In this document: positions 55,435-64,000 of the stretch, in pieces
Layout of the letters: each line of letters starts with the position of its first letter
How positions within the stretch are numbered: the stretch's first letter is position 1
Assembly (NCBI GenBank): GCA_036245525.1
Contig: BTPG01000007.1
Coordinates: forward strand, 120,360,132 to 120,424,131
Origin: Semisulcospira habei
Lineage: Eukaryota > Mollusca > Gastropoda > Semisulcospiridae
Length of the DNA stretch: 64,000 nucleotides
Direction: 5' to 3'
Notes under the pieces: model-generated
The model's input: the letters and a program-made list of their open reading frames with translations, nothing else
Databases searched by the model: none
What the model was told of the DNA's origin: nothing
Translations under genes and position numbers: made by a program

Positions 55435-55812
55435 AAGCGACCTACTCCAGGCAGTAAAGGGTTACTAGGTAGCAATTTCTCTTTTATACATGTTTTAGTA
55501 TGTCTTACAATAATGCTGGACAAAATGAGCTAATTCAAATTATTAAGGTGGAATGTCGTGAAATGAAATACTTTTCTACTCTTCCTCAAGTTTGTGCGCA
55601 GGAGAGTTCCTTCCGGTACGTTCAAGAGGTAGTCCAAATCTCTGGTACATGTGCCTGCTAGCATGAATTGTAAAAAGGAGGGTAGACGTTAAAGACAAGT
55701 ATTTACTGCAGAACTGAAGACAACATTGATTACCCGCTTTTTTTAAAAATTAATTAATTAATTAATTAATTAATTTTGTAACAGTTTTATCAATTAAAGC
55801 CAGCTCTGCGCT

Positions 55813-55893
55813 TTAACACATTCGAGACGTGCCGCATCAGGATACGCGGCATTTCGCCGCGTATCCGGATGCGTCACGTCTCGAATGAGTTAA
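55813..55893. mobile_element. PAL-H palindrome, TTAA-flanked
   Basis: TTAACACATTCGAGACGTGC to CACGTCTCGAATGAGTTAA. The stem is CGCATCAGGATACGCGGC with GCCGCGTATCCGGATGCG: GCATC/GATGC replaces GCCTC/GAGGC of other copies on both sides. A (TTAA)n run lies 40 bp upstream at 55749-55775. Confidence 0.93.
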
Positions 55894-55899
55894 CCATGT

Positions 55900-56635
55900 C
55901 TGTGCTAGGCACACGCGCCTGTATGACATGTGCCAGCAAGAGTCAAAGAACATGTTTTAGTTCCGGCATTTCATTAGAATTTTTTAATTCCATTTTCAGG
56001 CGAACAGTGTTTTCACTATGATTATCCGGCAGTAATGGGGTTAGGCCCATATGACCCCTGGCGATTGGGGATGTAAACAAAGCCAGTTTCCGGTGGCAAG
56101 GGGCATATTGATATTATGTCCATCAGCATCTGTTGCTATGGACATTGTAACTTGTTTGTTGTTTAGATTGCTAGCTCGTAGACTGCTTGAAAAAACTGAA
56201 AACTCGAGTTAGCTCTGACGTAAGTATGTTATAGGCCAAGACCGCAAAAGATTTTCGTTCGCATGACTGAGCCGTCTTTTGCGCGAACTCATTTTCTGTG
56301 GATATATTTAGGCCAGTAATAAATAAATGACGTTTTGCACTTGAAATATGAAACTAGGGCTGCCAATCCCCCACCCCCCGGCTTGTTTCTGCCTTTCCTC
56401 AGTTACACAACAAACTTACATGTTTGTATCATAAACTTTGCACTGAGGTATAACAATGCAAAGACCGGTAACTATTTACGTTTATCGGCCTACGTTTGCA
56501 CTTACTTCCCTTGCACTTCCCACTTCACCCCGGTGCGATGGGTACGCAAACATTACTCATTTACGTTTTAAAAAAAATACAGGTTGAAAAACTTTAAAGT
56601 CTCTGCTCACTCAGTCCCTCACTGATAACCCTTTC
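55900..56635. other. no recognised feature
   Basis: Contains a PAL-A half relic at 55934 (CAGCAAGAGTCAAAGAACAT). No supported exon. Confidence 0.35.
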
Positions 56636-56639
56636 TCAC

Positions 56640-56705
56640 TCAAGAGGCACAGATTCTCATGAGCCCTTTCGAATGCAGGGACCCATGAGAATCAATGCCT
56701 CTTGC
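56640..56705. repeat. PAL-A hairpin
   Basis: CAAGAGGCACAGATTCTCAT and ATGAGAATCAATGCCTCTTG around GCCCTTTCGAATGCAGGGA. Confidence 0.88.
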
Positions 56706-57119
56706 TGGAAGCCGATTTACGTCGTAAAGGGATGTAACTGAGATTATAAGCTCAAAATCTCGCCGGCAGTGAGTTGAACGAGGTAAGAAAACGAGCGTGG
56801 TAAGTGTCGTTTTCACCTGCCTCTTTGATCATGTGATCACTAAAAAGGGAGAGCACTTATCTGATCATGTGACCAATAAAGGGGAGCACTCGTCTGAAGG
56901 GGATGGCACTTGGTGCCGGCCCGTTACAGAGGGCGTGGTCGTCCCCACCCAGCGTATCCAGTTATGCCCCTTTAGGCTCAAGTTCTCTCCTCTTTGGCTG
57001 AGTTAGCTACCTTGGCGGCGCCAGTTGTGACAGAGAGAGACGACCCTATCTTGTCGTGTCTGTGTGGCAAGTCTTAAAAAATTATTCGCTTTGCTTTCAG
57101 TCTTTAGCTTCATTCCATC

Positions 57120-57186
57120 TGCGAGATTCATAGATTCTCATGAGCACCTGCAGATGCAGGGACACATCAGAACCTATGCGTCCTGC
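57120..57186. repeat. PAL-A hairpin, eroded
   Basis: GCGAGATTCATAGATTCTCA and CATCAGAACCTATGCGTCCTGC around CACCTGCAGATGCAGG. Confidence 0.75.
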
Positions 57187-57313
57187 TTACACAAAAAAAT
57201 CTGCTCCATAAAATTATGTTCTCGGAAGTGAGGGTGAATTTCTGGTTAAATTACCGCACGAGGAAAGTCTTTAAAAATAATTCCTTGTGACGTCAGATAG
57301 ACCCATGACATCT

Positions 57314-57369
57314 ACAAGAGGCATACATTATGCAGTCGCAGGGGCTCATGAGAATCTATACCTCTTGCT
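57314..57369. repeat. PAL-A hairpin, left arm deleted
   Basis: ACAAGAGGCATACATTATGC then CAGGGGCTCATGAGAATCTA and TACCTCTTGC. Confidence 0.8.
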
Positions 57370-57603
57370 AAAACTCACTGGTCCCATTTGCCTTAGCAAC
57401 AAGAGGACGTCCCCGTGGTTTAAGTTCGCGAAAGGTGTGCTGATTGCATGCGTACGGTTGGTAATTTTAAGTTGCTTAAAGCCCACACACATTGAAGTAG
57501 ATGCAAGACATCTCACTTAAAAAGACGCTACAGCGAGAGATTAAAGGGCCATGATTGTTCAATGATGGTGCCAGATTATCTCCAAGCTAATCTGGCACTA
57601 TTC

Positions 57604-57820
57604 TTGACCCTTTCAATGCCAGCAGATGCAGACTGTGTTTTTGAAATCATTGTACGTTCCCGACACCAAAGAATCCCAGCCGTCCAAAGAACATTGATGC
57701 AAAGTGGTCTCAGCAAGGCGTATAAATCCTTATAGGCCCCGGTAACTGTAGGGGATGATGAGGATCTATACCTCTTGCTGCAAGGTGGTGTTAAATTTGT
57801 TTCGGCAGTGAAGGGGTTAA
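57604..57820 (-). mobile_element. PAL-A full element, minus orientation
   Basis: GACCCTTTCAATGCCAGCAG to CGGCAGTGAAGGGGTTAA with a decayed hairpin GCAAGGCGTATAAATCC and GATCTATACCTCTTGC. A PAL-B core remnant (57548-57606) touches its left end. Confidence 0.82.
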
Positions 57821-57928
57821 AACATAATGGCTGATCCGTCTGGTGCTGTGGTGTCACACTGCTTCTCAGATGCTTGTGCAGACTCGCAAAATAGGGTTAG
57901 TTAAAGGATAAACCGTTTAAAATCATAG

Positions 57929-58153
57929 TTAACCCTTATCATTCGGAATACACCAGTGTGTGAAATAAGTTTGACTAAAATAGTTCAAGGGTAGTGCCAG
58001 AATAGCTTGGCGCCTCTAGGCGCCAAGCTATTCTGGCACCACCCTTCAACTAAAGCTATTGGTCTATATCCTTTATCTGTAAGTACTATAATGTAGCTTG
58101 CATATGGCAGTGTACAAATTTGAAGCTTTTAGCCCAGTCATGTTATGGGTTAA
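57929..58153. mobile_element. PAL-L element, TTAA-flanked
   Basis: TTAACCCTTATCATTCGGAA to TCATGTTATGGGTTAA. The core is CCAGAATAGCTTGGCGCC with GGCGCCAAGCTATTCTGG around TCTA. Confidence 0.93.
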
Positions 58154-58631
58154 ATTGCGTTCTCAGATGCGTAAAGACAAATACACGCACGCACGCATGC
58201 ATGCACGCACGCACACACACAGGCAGAGGCACCCGCACGCATATAAACGCACGCAAACACAAACACCATATGACAAGCATTATTACACTGTTACAGCTCC
58301 GCATTGCAAATGACCCTGCGCCAGACATTAAATACACGTGGAGTTGCAAATGTTAACAAAGTCCACATAACTCTAATAAAAATCAAAGCGACGCAACTTC
58401 GCACTGGAGAACCCGCAGAACCTCCCCTCTTTTTTCTTCCCCAACGAGAAATATGTTTCGGTTACCTCCCTCTTTCTTATACCGGCTAGACGTAATTGAA
58501 AATTATGCTTTATAATTATCTCCCCTCCTGTTAATTTTGGAGCCACTCGTGCGAGTTAGGCGCCCTTTGCGGCTCAACATTTCCCCGCCTAAATCCAGGG
58601 AAGCTCCGCAATTTGCAACCGATGTCGGCGA

Positions 58632-58697
58632 GCAAGAGGTATAGATTCTAATGAGTCCCTGCAACTGCAGGGAATTATTATAATCTATGCCTCTTGC
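58632..58697. repeat. PAL-A hairpin
   Basis: GCAAGAGGTATAGATTCTAA and TATAATCTATGCCTCTTGC around GTCCCTGCAACTGCAGGGA. Confidence 0.88.
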
Positions 58698-58699
58698 AG

Positions 58700-59184
58700 A
58701 TGGAAGGGTTTAATAAATGGTTAACAGCCGAAGTCTGCGTCTTATAATTTAAACACACCAAGGGTAAATTACTCTCGGCCACACCCATACTTGTGCAAAT
58801 GAGGATTATTTCCCTTGGGCTGAGCACGTGCTTAGAGAACACTCTTGCTTGTTTTCTTACACTCTCAGTCTCTCAAAGAATGGAACTGGCTTGGTTGGTT
58901 GAGGTTTGACGTTACCTGGGCTTCATTCGCTTTCTCGTCTCAGCATACCTGTGTCCGGTGTCGCGTCTCTTAAATCACTTTCGTGGTGGCAAAAGACCTT
59001 TAGCCCGCCCAAGCCCAATGGCGTTGTACGCAGTTTCGGTCGAAATTGAAATGGACTTGTGGACCTGTAGATAGAAATGTCACGTTGAACCGCATGTACG
59101 TGTATGTATTTCTAATGGCACGCTGTCGCCATCCGGCTGAATTATGTTCTGGACTGACGTCAGAAGCATTAGTACACTGTGCCT
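58700..59184. other. no recognised gene
   Basis: TTTCGTGGTGGCAAAAGACC at 58980 matches part of the SINE-like element at 13740. Nothing else is supported. Confidence 0.35.
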
Positions 59185-59376
59185 TTAACCAGTTCAGTGC
59201 CGAGAAAACTTGAACAGCACCCAACTGCAAGAGGTATAAATCCTCATGAGCCCCCGCAGTTGCGGGGATCATGAGGATCTATGCCTCTTGCTGACACCAG
59301 TTTGAATCCAGGGACAACCGTTCTTTTTGGGTGTTGAATTAACGAAGATTGCAGAAACACAGTCTGCACGGGTTAA
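59185..59376 (+). mobile_element. PAL-A full element, TTAA-flanked
   Basis: TTAACCAGTTCAGTGCCGAG, GCACCCAACTGCAAGAGG, the hairpin, then TTGGGTGTTGAATTAACGAA and AGTCTGCACGGGTTAA. It shows the whole PAL-A layout: TTAA ends, unique flanks and a central hairpin at 59227-59291. Confidence 0.9.
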
Positions 59377-60026
59377 AGTATCTGCGTGCATGTAGACAAA
59401 GAAAATACAAAGAAGCGCTTTTTGCCAACTTAACTGAATTGAGTTTAAAGGCCCACTACCGCTGTACCTGTTTAAACATACACGTTTGTAACAGATGGTT
59501 ACGAAACACTACACACGTGGTTCATTTAGACACAGGAGAATCCAGTTCAGCACAGGTCGTCATAGTATCAAGTATCCTGACAATGACTCCAGTCTGTTCT
59601 ATATAAATACAACGGCATCAGTACGAGAAACAGTCCAAAATAGATTGACACGCTAAAGGGTGCACAGAATAAATAAGTGCGATTACGCGTGTGCTTTTAG
59701 CTGCATGTCCAAACTGCCATTAAAGTTCATTAGGTGTCTCAGTCAACAAGGCATAACGACTGAAAACAAATGGTGCTGAAATGTGTCATCAGATTTACGC
59801 GCAATGGTACTTTAATCTGTTTTTCGTTCTCGTAAATTACCAAGCATGTTTGCACTGACTGCATGATACAACTATGCACATTTATTATAATTACACATCA
59901 GTTCTCCTAAAGCCCGAGGACGAACACGGAGAAGCTGAAGCAAAGTTCGAAATCATTGCTGCAACAGCTTGGATAGGCGTGAAATGTGTGGAATCATTAA
60001 TTTATCATTCCACACATTTGTTTACG
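59377..60026. other. no recognised feature
   Basis: AT-rich DNA; no palindrome member and no supported exon. Confidence 0.4.
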
Positions 60027-60280
60027 TTAAGCCGTTTAGAGCTGAGAAAATGTGAACACCACCCGAGTGCAAGAGGCATAGATCCTCATGAGCCCCCGCA
60101 GTTGCGGGGGCTCATGAGGATCTATGTCTCTTGCTGAAACCACTTCATATACATGTTCCTGGGACATTTAAGTTGTGTTTTTTTTTAAATTATTTTTTTA
60201 AATATTTCAAAAAAAAAAAAATCATGAATCAACGAAGATTGCAGAAATACAGTCTGCGTCAGACGGCACTGTGGGGTTAA
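60027..60280 (+). mobile_element. PAL-A full element, TTAA-flanked
   Basis: TTAAGCCGTTTAGAGCTGAG to CGGCACTGTGGGGTTAA, hairpin at 60069-60134 with CCCCCGCAGTTGCGGGGG. It includes a T and A run at 60178-60222. Its right TTAA is the left TTAA of the PAL-H that follows. Confidence 0.9.
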
Positions 60281-60358
60281 CTCTTTCGAGACGTACCGCA
60301 ACCGGATTCGCGGCATTAAGCATCGAATCCGGAATGCAACACGTCTCGAAAGTTTTAA
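60277..60358. mobile_element. PAL-H palindrome, TTAA-flanked
   Basis: TTAACTCTTTCGAGACGTAC to ACACGTCTCGAAAGTTTTAA; CTTTCGAGACG is matched by CGTCTCGAAAG. The stem CCGGATTCGCGGC is poorly mirrored by CATCGAATCCGG. Confidence 0.88.
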
Positions 60359-60630
60359 TGTATGATTCCACACATTCTTTCATTAATACGTTTATGATAT
60401 CACACATGTTTTCATCATAATTAAAGTCACATTTTTTTGTTAGGGGTGAAAAAAACTTCAGACGCCAAGTCAAGATATTGTGGCACCACCCTTGAACAAT
60501 CATGGATGATCTGTTTTCTGAACTGTAGGCATAATTTTTAGACGACAAATCCAAACGTTGAGAGGGGGGAAAATCCTGACCAAAAAGGTGACTGCCAAGC
60601 GTGTAAAATGCAGAAAAACCCCCAACAGAG

Positions 60631-60709
60631 AAAGAAACACGCTTAGAAAAGACAGTTACAACACAGTTTATATAATTATTTATGTTGTAACTGTCTTTTC
60701 TAAGCGTGT
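60631..60709. repeat. PAL-E palindrome, best copy
   Basis: ACACGCTTAGAAAAGACAGT then TACAACAC, mirrored by GTTGTAACTGTCTTTTCTAA then GCGTGT, around AGTTTATATAATTATTTAT. Confidence 0.92.
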
Positions 60710-61080
60710 GACAGTTTTTTTCCTTCGTTGGGCTCTACTCTCAAAATTTGAAAATTTCGCGGGCTCAGCATGTTAAACGTGCTTGTGCAGGGCCTAATCT
60801 CATTTTTTTGGTACAATACATTCCATTAACATCTGTGTCTCTTACAGGAAGAAAAAAATCATGAGGTGTTTCGTCCAAAAGCTCAGCACCCAAGAGCATC
60901 TCCAGCAGCGGGTGCGGCGCCATTGTGACTAGAGGCCGCTGGGATAGGCGAGGGCGGACCGGTTAGGGGCACGTTTGCCCACTCTGAAAAACCTCAACCT
61001 CAAACTTAAACCCTTACAACTTTCTCCCTGTTAGGCACTGAGATGTAGAAACAGCAGATTTAAAGCCCGTTCCTTCATAA

Positions 61081-61146
61081 GCAAGAGGCATAGATTCTCA
61101 TGAGGATCTACTGACGCAGGGGCTCATGAGAATCTATGCCTCTTGC
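61081..61146. repeat. PAL-A hairpin
   Basis: GCAAGAGGCATAGATTCTCA and GAGAATCTATGCCTCTTGC. The centre is altered to TGAGGATCTACTGACGCAGG. Confidence 0.92.
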
Positions 61147-61512
61147 AGACGGGAAGTCAAGGAGCGTAAGGGGCACATTTACTATATTCTAGGTATCCCA
61201 TTTATCTAGCCCGTAATTAAGAATGCCGTTAGCTCCACGTCGTTAATGTGTTAGCCGTTGGCATATGGTGCTTAGAGCTTGGATTGACAAACAGTCGGGG
61301 GTTAATAGAGATCTTTGGTGGTTTAAAGGGACTCAAACAAAAGAAAGCTGGAGATGATTATTATGCGTACAGCAGTGACTGAGCCACTGGCTTCGAAAAT
61401 GGTCACGAAACATCCGAAATGTTACAAATAATTAAAAAAAATAAACGAACAAAACCAACAAAAACAAACAAGCACCAGTAATCTTCTTCTTGTCGAGAGC
61501 CAAGTCACGTCG

Positions 61513-61711
61513 TGAACCCTTATCATTCGGAATACACCAGTGTATGAAATAAGTTTGACTAAAATAGTTCAAGGGTAGTGCCAGAATAGCTTGGCACCAC
61601 CCCTGAACTAAAGCCACTGGTCTATATCCTTATCTGTAAGTACTATAATATAGCTTGCATATGGCAGTGTACAGATTTGAAGCTTTTAGCCTCAGTATGA
61701 TAGGGGGTAAT
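61513..61711. mobile_element. PAL-L element, right core deleted
   Basis: GAACCCTTATCATTCGGAAT to CAGTATGATAGGGGGTAA. It jumps from AGAATAGCTTGG to CACCACCCCTGAAC. Confidence 0.85.
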
Positions 61712-61764
61712 TCAACAACAAGAAACCCTGGCTCTCCCGAGAACATGGATTCAAAGTGGTGTCA

Positions 61765-61830
61765 GCAAGAGGCATAGATCCTCACGAGCCCCCGCAACTG
61801 CGGGGGCTCATGAGGATCTATACCTCTTGC
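61765..61830. repeat. PAL-A hairpin
   Basis: GCAAGAGGCATAGATCCTCA and GAGGATCTATACCTCTTGC around CCCCGCAACTGCGGGG, minus-orientation flanks (TTCAAAGTGGTGTCA on the left). Confidence 0.92.
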
Positions 61831-62163
61831 ATATGGGTGGTGTTCACAGTCTCTCGACACTGACTAGCAATAATGTAAATTTCCATGAATTTAATATCAT
61901 TTGAGCCTGGATATGCTGTTCGTATCTTTTAACAGGAGATTCTGTTTTTGAGTCTCTTTAACTTTTGGACGAATCTCGTACTCCTCTTGAGAGAAAGTTA
62001 GAAAGGATAAATCAAACCTGCTCGGATTAAGTCAAGTACAACTAAATCAGTAATTGCCTTGGCTGAGTTAGACACTTCTTTATTGAATTACAATTTGCTG
62101 GGGGACAGGTATTTAGGCGATGTCTTAAGGACGTATTTTGAAATCGTGGTATATCAGTGTGCG

Positions 62164-62371
62164 TTAACCCCTTCCCTGCCACTGTACGTACATTCTGAAA
62201 TCTTGGTTCATTCAAGACTAAAAATCAAAACCGTCCATGAAGCATGGATGCAAATTATTCTCAGCAAGAGGCATAAATCCTCATGAGCCCCCGCAGTCGC
62301 GGGGGCTCATGAAGATCTATATCTCTTGCAGTTGGATCGTGTTCACTTTTTCTCGGCAGGGAAGGTGTTAA
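62164..62371 (-). mobile_element. PAL-A full element, TTAA-flanked, minus orientation
   Basis: TTAACCCCTTCCCTGCCACT to TCGGCAGGGAAGGTGTTAA, with the hairpin at 62264-62329. Confidence 0.9.
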
Positions 62372-62594
62372 AATGTATATACCGTTTTAACGCATACAAC
62401 AAGATATGGTTTGACCATGATAGTTCATAATGAGATACACACACACACGGGCACGCAGCTATTTGAGACACGAGGAACTCGTTTTACTGTATGTGACACC
62501 CAGTGCGTTAGTCTAAAAGAAGCTGAAGAACTGACAAAATCACGACCATAAAAAAACTGACTGAACTAAATATGTGAGAGGTACCTTCAGCACC

Positions 62595-63882
62595 AGCAAG
62601 ACCTCTATCATGTCTTTGTAGATTTTAAGAAGGCGTTTGACAGGGTGTGGCACGGAGCTCTTTGGTCCACCATGAAGCTATACAACATCAATGCCAACCT
62701 GATCAAAGTGATAGAAACCTTTACAACAAGGCCACTAGCGCAGTCTGCTTTAACTCATTGTACCCCAACACCGAAATCCCCCAATTTTGCCGTTGTTCTC
62801 TAAAGACTGCAGTGCATTGCAGGACACAGATCGACCATGGTAGTTCAAGGGTGATGCCAGAATAGCTTGGCGCCCATAGGCGCCAAGCTATTCTGGCATC
62901 ACCCTTGAACTATCATGGTCGATCCTTATCTTGCTGTGGTGTGTCTGGGGTAGAATGAGTTAACGGCAAAGTATGAAATTGGTTTAGGACAACAGTCGGA
63001 GTCAGACAAGGCTGCTTGCTCTCACCTATTCTTTTCAACATCGTTCTGGAAAGAATCATGACGGTCGCTCTGAAAGATCATGAAGGCAATATTGGAGGCA
63101 GAACAATCAAGAACTTGCGCTTCGCGGACGACATTGATGGCCTTGCAGGAACAGAGGAGGAGCTAGCTCAGCTAGTGGTAAATCTGGACGGTAGCGCCAA
63201 TGCGTTTGGGATGGAAATCAGCGCAGAGAAGACCAAACTGATGACCAATAACGCCTATGCATTGGCACTAAAATCATGGTTGGAGGCCAAAAACTGGAAA
63301 CAGTTAAGAAATTCAAATACTTAGGAGCCATTGTGACAGATGAGGGATCAAAACCAGAAATACTGTCCAGGACTGCGCAGACAACAACAGCGCTGGAAGG
63401 ACAGAAACATCACACTCTGCTTCAAGCTCAGACTGATGCGCTCCTTAGTCATCTCGGTGTTCTTATATGCCTGTGAGTCATAGACCCTCACAGCAGACCT
63501 CGAAAGGAGGATACAAGCCACTGAAATTAGATGTTTTCGAAGGCTGCTTGGCATTTCGTACAGAGATCACATCACTAACGAGGAAGTGGGAAGCAGAATC
63601 AGGCAAGCCACTGGGCCCTATGAAGACCTATTAGCCGTTGTAAAAAAACGCAAACTAAAGCGGTATGGGCATGTCACGCGATCAGCAGGGTTTGCCAAGA
63701 CAATCCTGCAAGGCACTTTGCAAGGAGGGCGAAGGAGAGGAAGACAGAGAAAAAGATGAGAGGACAATATCTCAGAGTGGACAGGACTGAAGCTGAGCGA
63801 CACACTAAGAATGGCAGAGAACAGAGTGGAATGGAGGGAGCTGGTTGCCAAGTCATCAGTGGCAAGATTACGGGACAGATAG
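62595..63882 (+). pseudogene. non-LTR retrotransposon reverse transcriptase and C-terminus, broken
   Basis: This is the end of a LINE ORF2 whose protein copies the element's RNA into DNA at the target. Pieces in order: HVFVDFKKAFDRVWHGALWS (early RT motif with Asp); after the PAL-C insertion, TTVGVRQGCLLSPILFNIVL; then LRFADDIDGLAGTEEEL with the catalytic FADD box; then KLETVKKFKYLGAIVTDEGS; then CESWTLTADLERRIQATEIR and a basic region LKRYGHVTRSAGFAKTILQG with GGRRRGRQRK. The last stop is at 63880. At least three frameshifts and stops (near 62720, 62972, 63270 and 63440) show it is dead. The clade is not certain. Confidence 0.9.
62750..62963. mobile_element. PAL-C element inserted in the LINE, TTAA duplication
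   Basis: TTAACTCATTGTACCCCAAC to TGGGGTAGAATGAGTTAA with core CCAGAATAGCTTGGCGCC and GGCGCCAAGCTATTCTGG. The LINE reads up to GTCTGCTTTAA on the left and resumes with CGGCAAAG on the right, so one TTAA was duplicated. Confidence 0.95.
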
Positions 63883-64000
63883 ATAGAAAGAGAACTTATG
63901 ATTCTGGCCTTGAGACTTGACCATCCTGCCCTGTTCTCTCTCTCTCTCTCTCCCTCCCCCCTCGCTTTCCCCGCCCTTTCGGGCGCATCAACAATGATGA
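63883..64000 (+). other. LINE 3' flank with short (CT)n
   Basis: Sequence after the LINE stop, with (CT)n at 63935-63950 and CGCCCTTTCGGGCG at 63973-63986, a short GC hairpin. It may be the 3' UTR of the element. Confidence 0.4.

Overview
The window looks like nuclear DNA of a multicellular animal. It has spliced exons with GT/AG borders, tRNA-derived SINE heads, non-LTR and Tc1 transposon remnants, a solo LTR, and very many dinucleotide and tetranucleotide arrays. The density of short palindromic elements and (CA)n/(GA)n arrays suggests a lophotrochozoan, perhaps a marine mollusc; that placement is an inference. No prokaryotic gene organisation, CRISPR array or operon is present.

One host gene can be supported. 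The 3' part of a plus-strand gene lies at 120-14161. Five internal exons (120-220, 844-947, 1864-2060, 2557-2687, 4008-4184) have matching splice phases. They lead to one or both of two possible ends: an exon at 5585 that reads to a stop at 5716-5718, and a last exon at 14019-14161. The encoded tail of about 310 residues is serine-rich and looks disordered. I do not recognise the protein. Hairpin elements fill its introns and follow both stop codons.

The rest is repeat-dominated. Short palindromic non-autonomous elements occur roughly every 0.5-1 kb. I name them here by arm sequence: PAL-A (GCAAGAGGCATAGATCC), PAL-B, PAL-C and PAL-L (shared core CCAGAWTAGCTTGGCGCC with different ends), PAL-D (AAGCGAGATTTTCATTG), PAL-E (CACGCTTAGAAAAGACAG), PAL-F (GTGCTGGTCTGTGATTTTG), PAL-G (GGGCCCACGACGGCCGCAG), PAL-H (GAGACGTGCCGCCTCCGG), PAL-I (CCCTTTGGCTGTCGGTAG), PAL-J (TGCAGCCACC), PAL-K (GAGCAAAAGAAATGCGAC), PAL-M and PAL-N. 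PAL-A full copies, PAL-B, -C, -H, -I and -L are bounded by TTAA, which fits piggyBac-type target choice. A PAL-C inside a LINE reverse transcriptase at 62750-62963 shows this directly. In several families base changes in one arm are matched in the other.

Region by region: 0-14.2 kb holds the gene, palindromes, a 52-bp satellite (8416-8832), a SINE (10081-10305) and a 540-bp palindrome (12503-13050). 14.2-19 kb holds PAL-G/D/F/L copies and GT arrays. 19.3-21.5 kb is a decayed Tc1-like transposon. 22-33 kb holds mixed repeats, including inverted copies of a 375-bp repeat. 33.3-37.3 kb is a composite repeat carrying a 2.1-kb insertion with a LINE RNase H fragment. 37.3-38.4 kb is a cluster of (GA)n arrays. 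39-49 kb holds palindromes, AT/AC, TAA/TTA and GTCA/GTCG arrays. 49.4-50.2 kb is a solo LTR. 50-62.5 kb is palindrome-rich. 62.6-63.9 kb is a decayed LINE reverse transcriptase and C-terminus.
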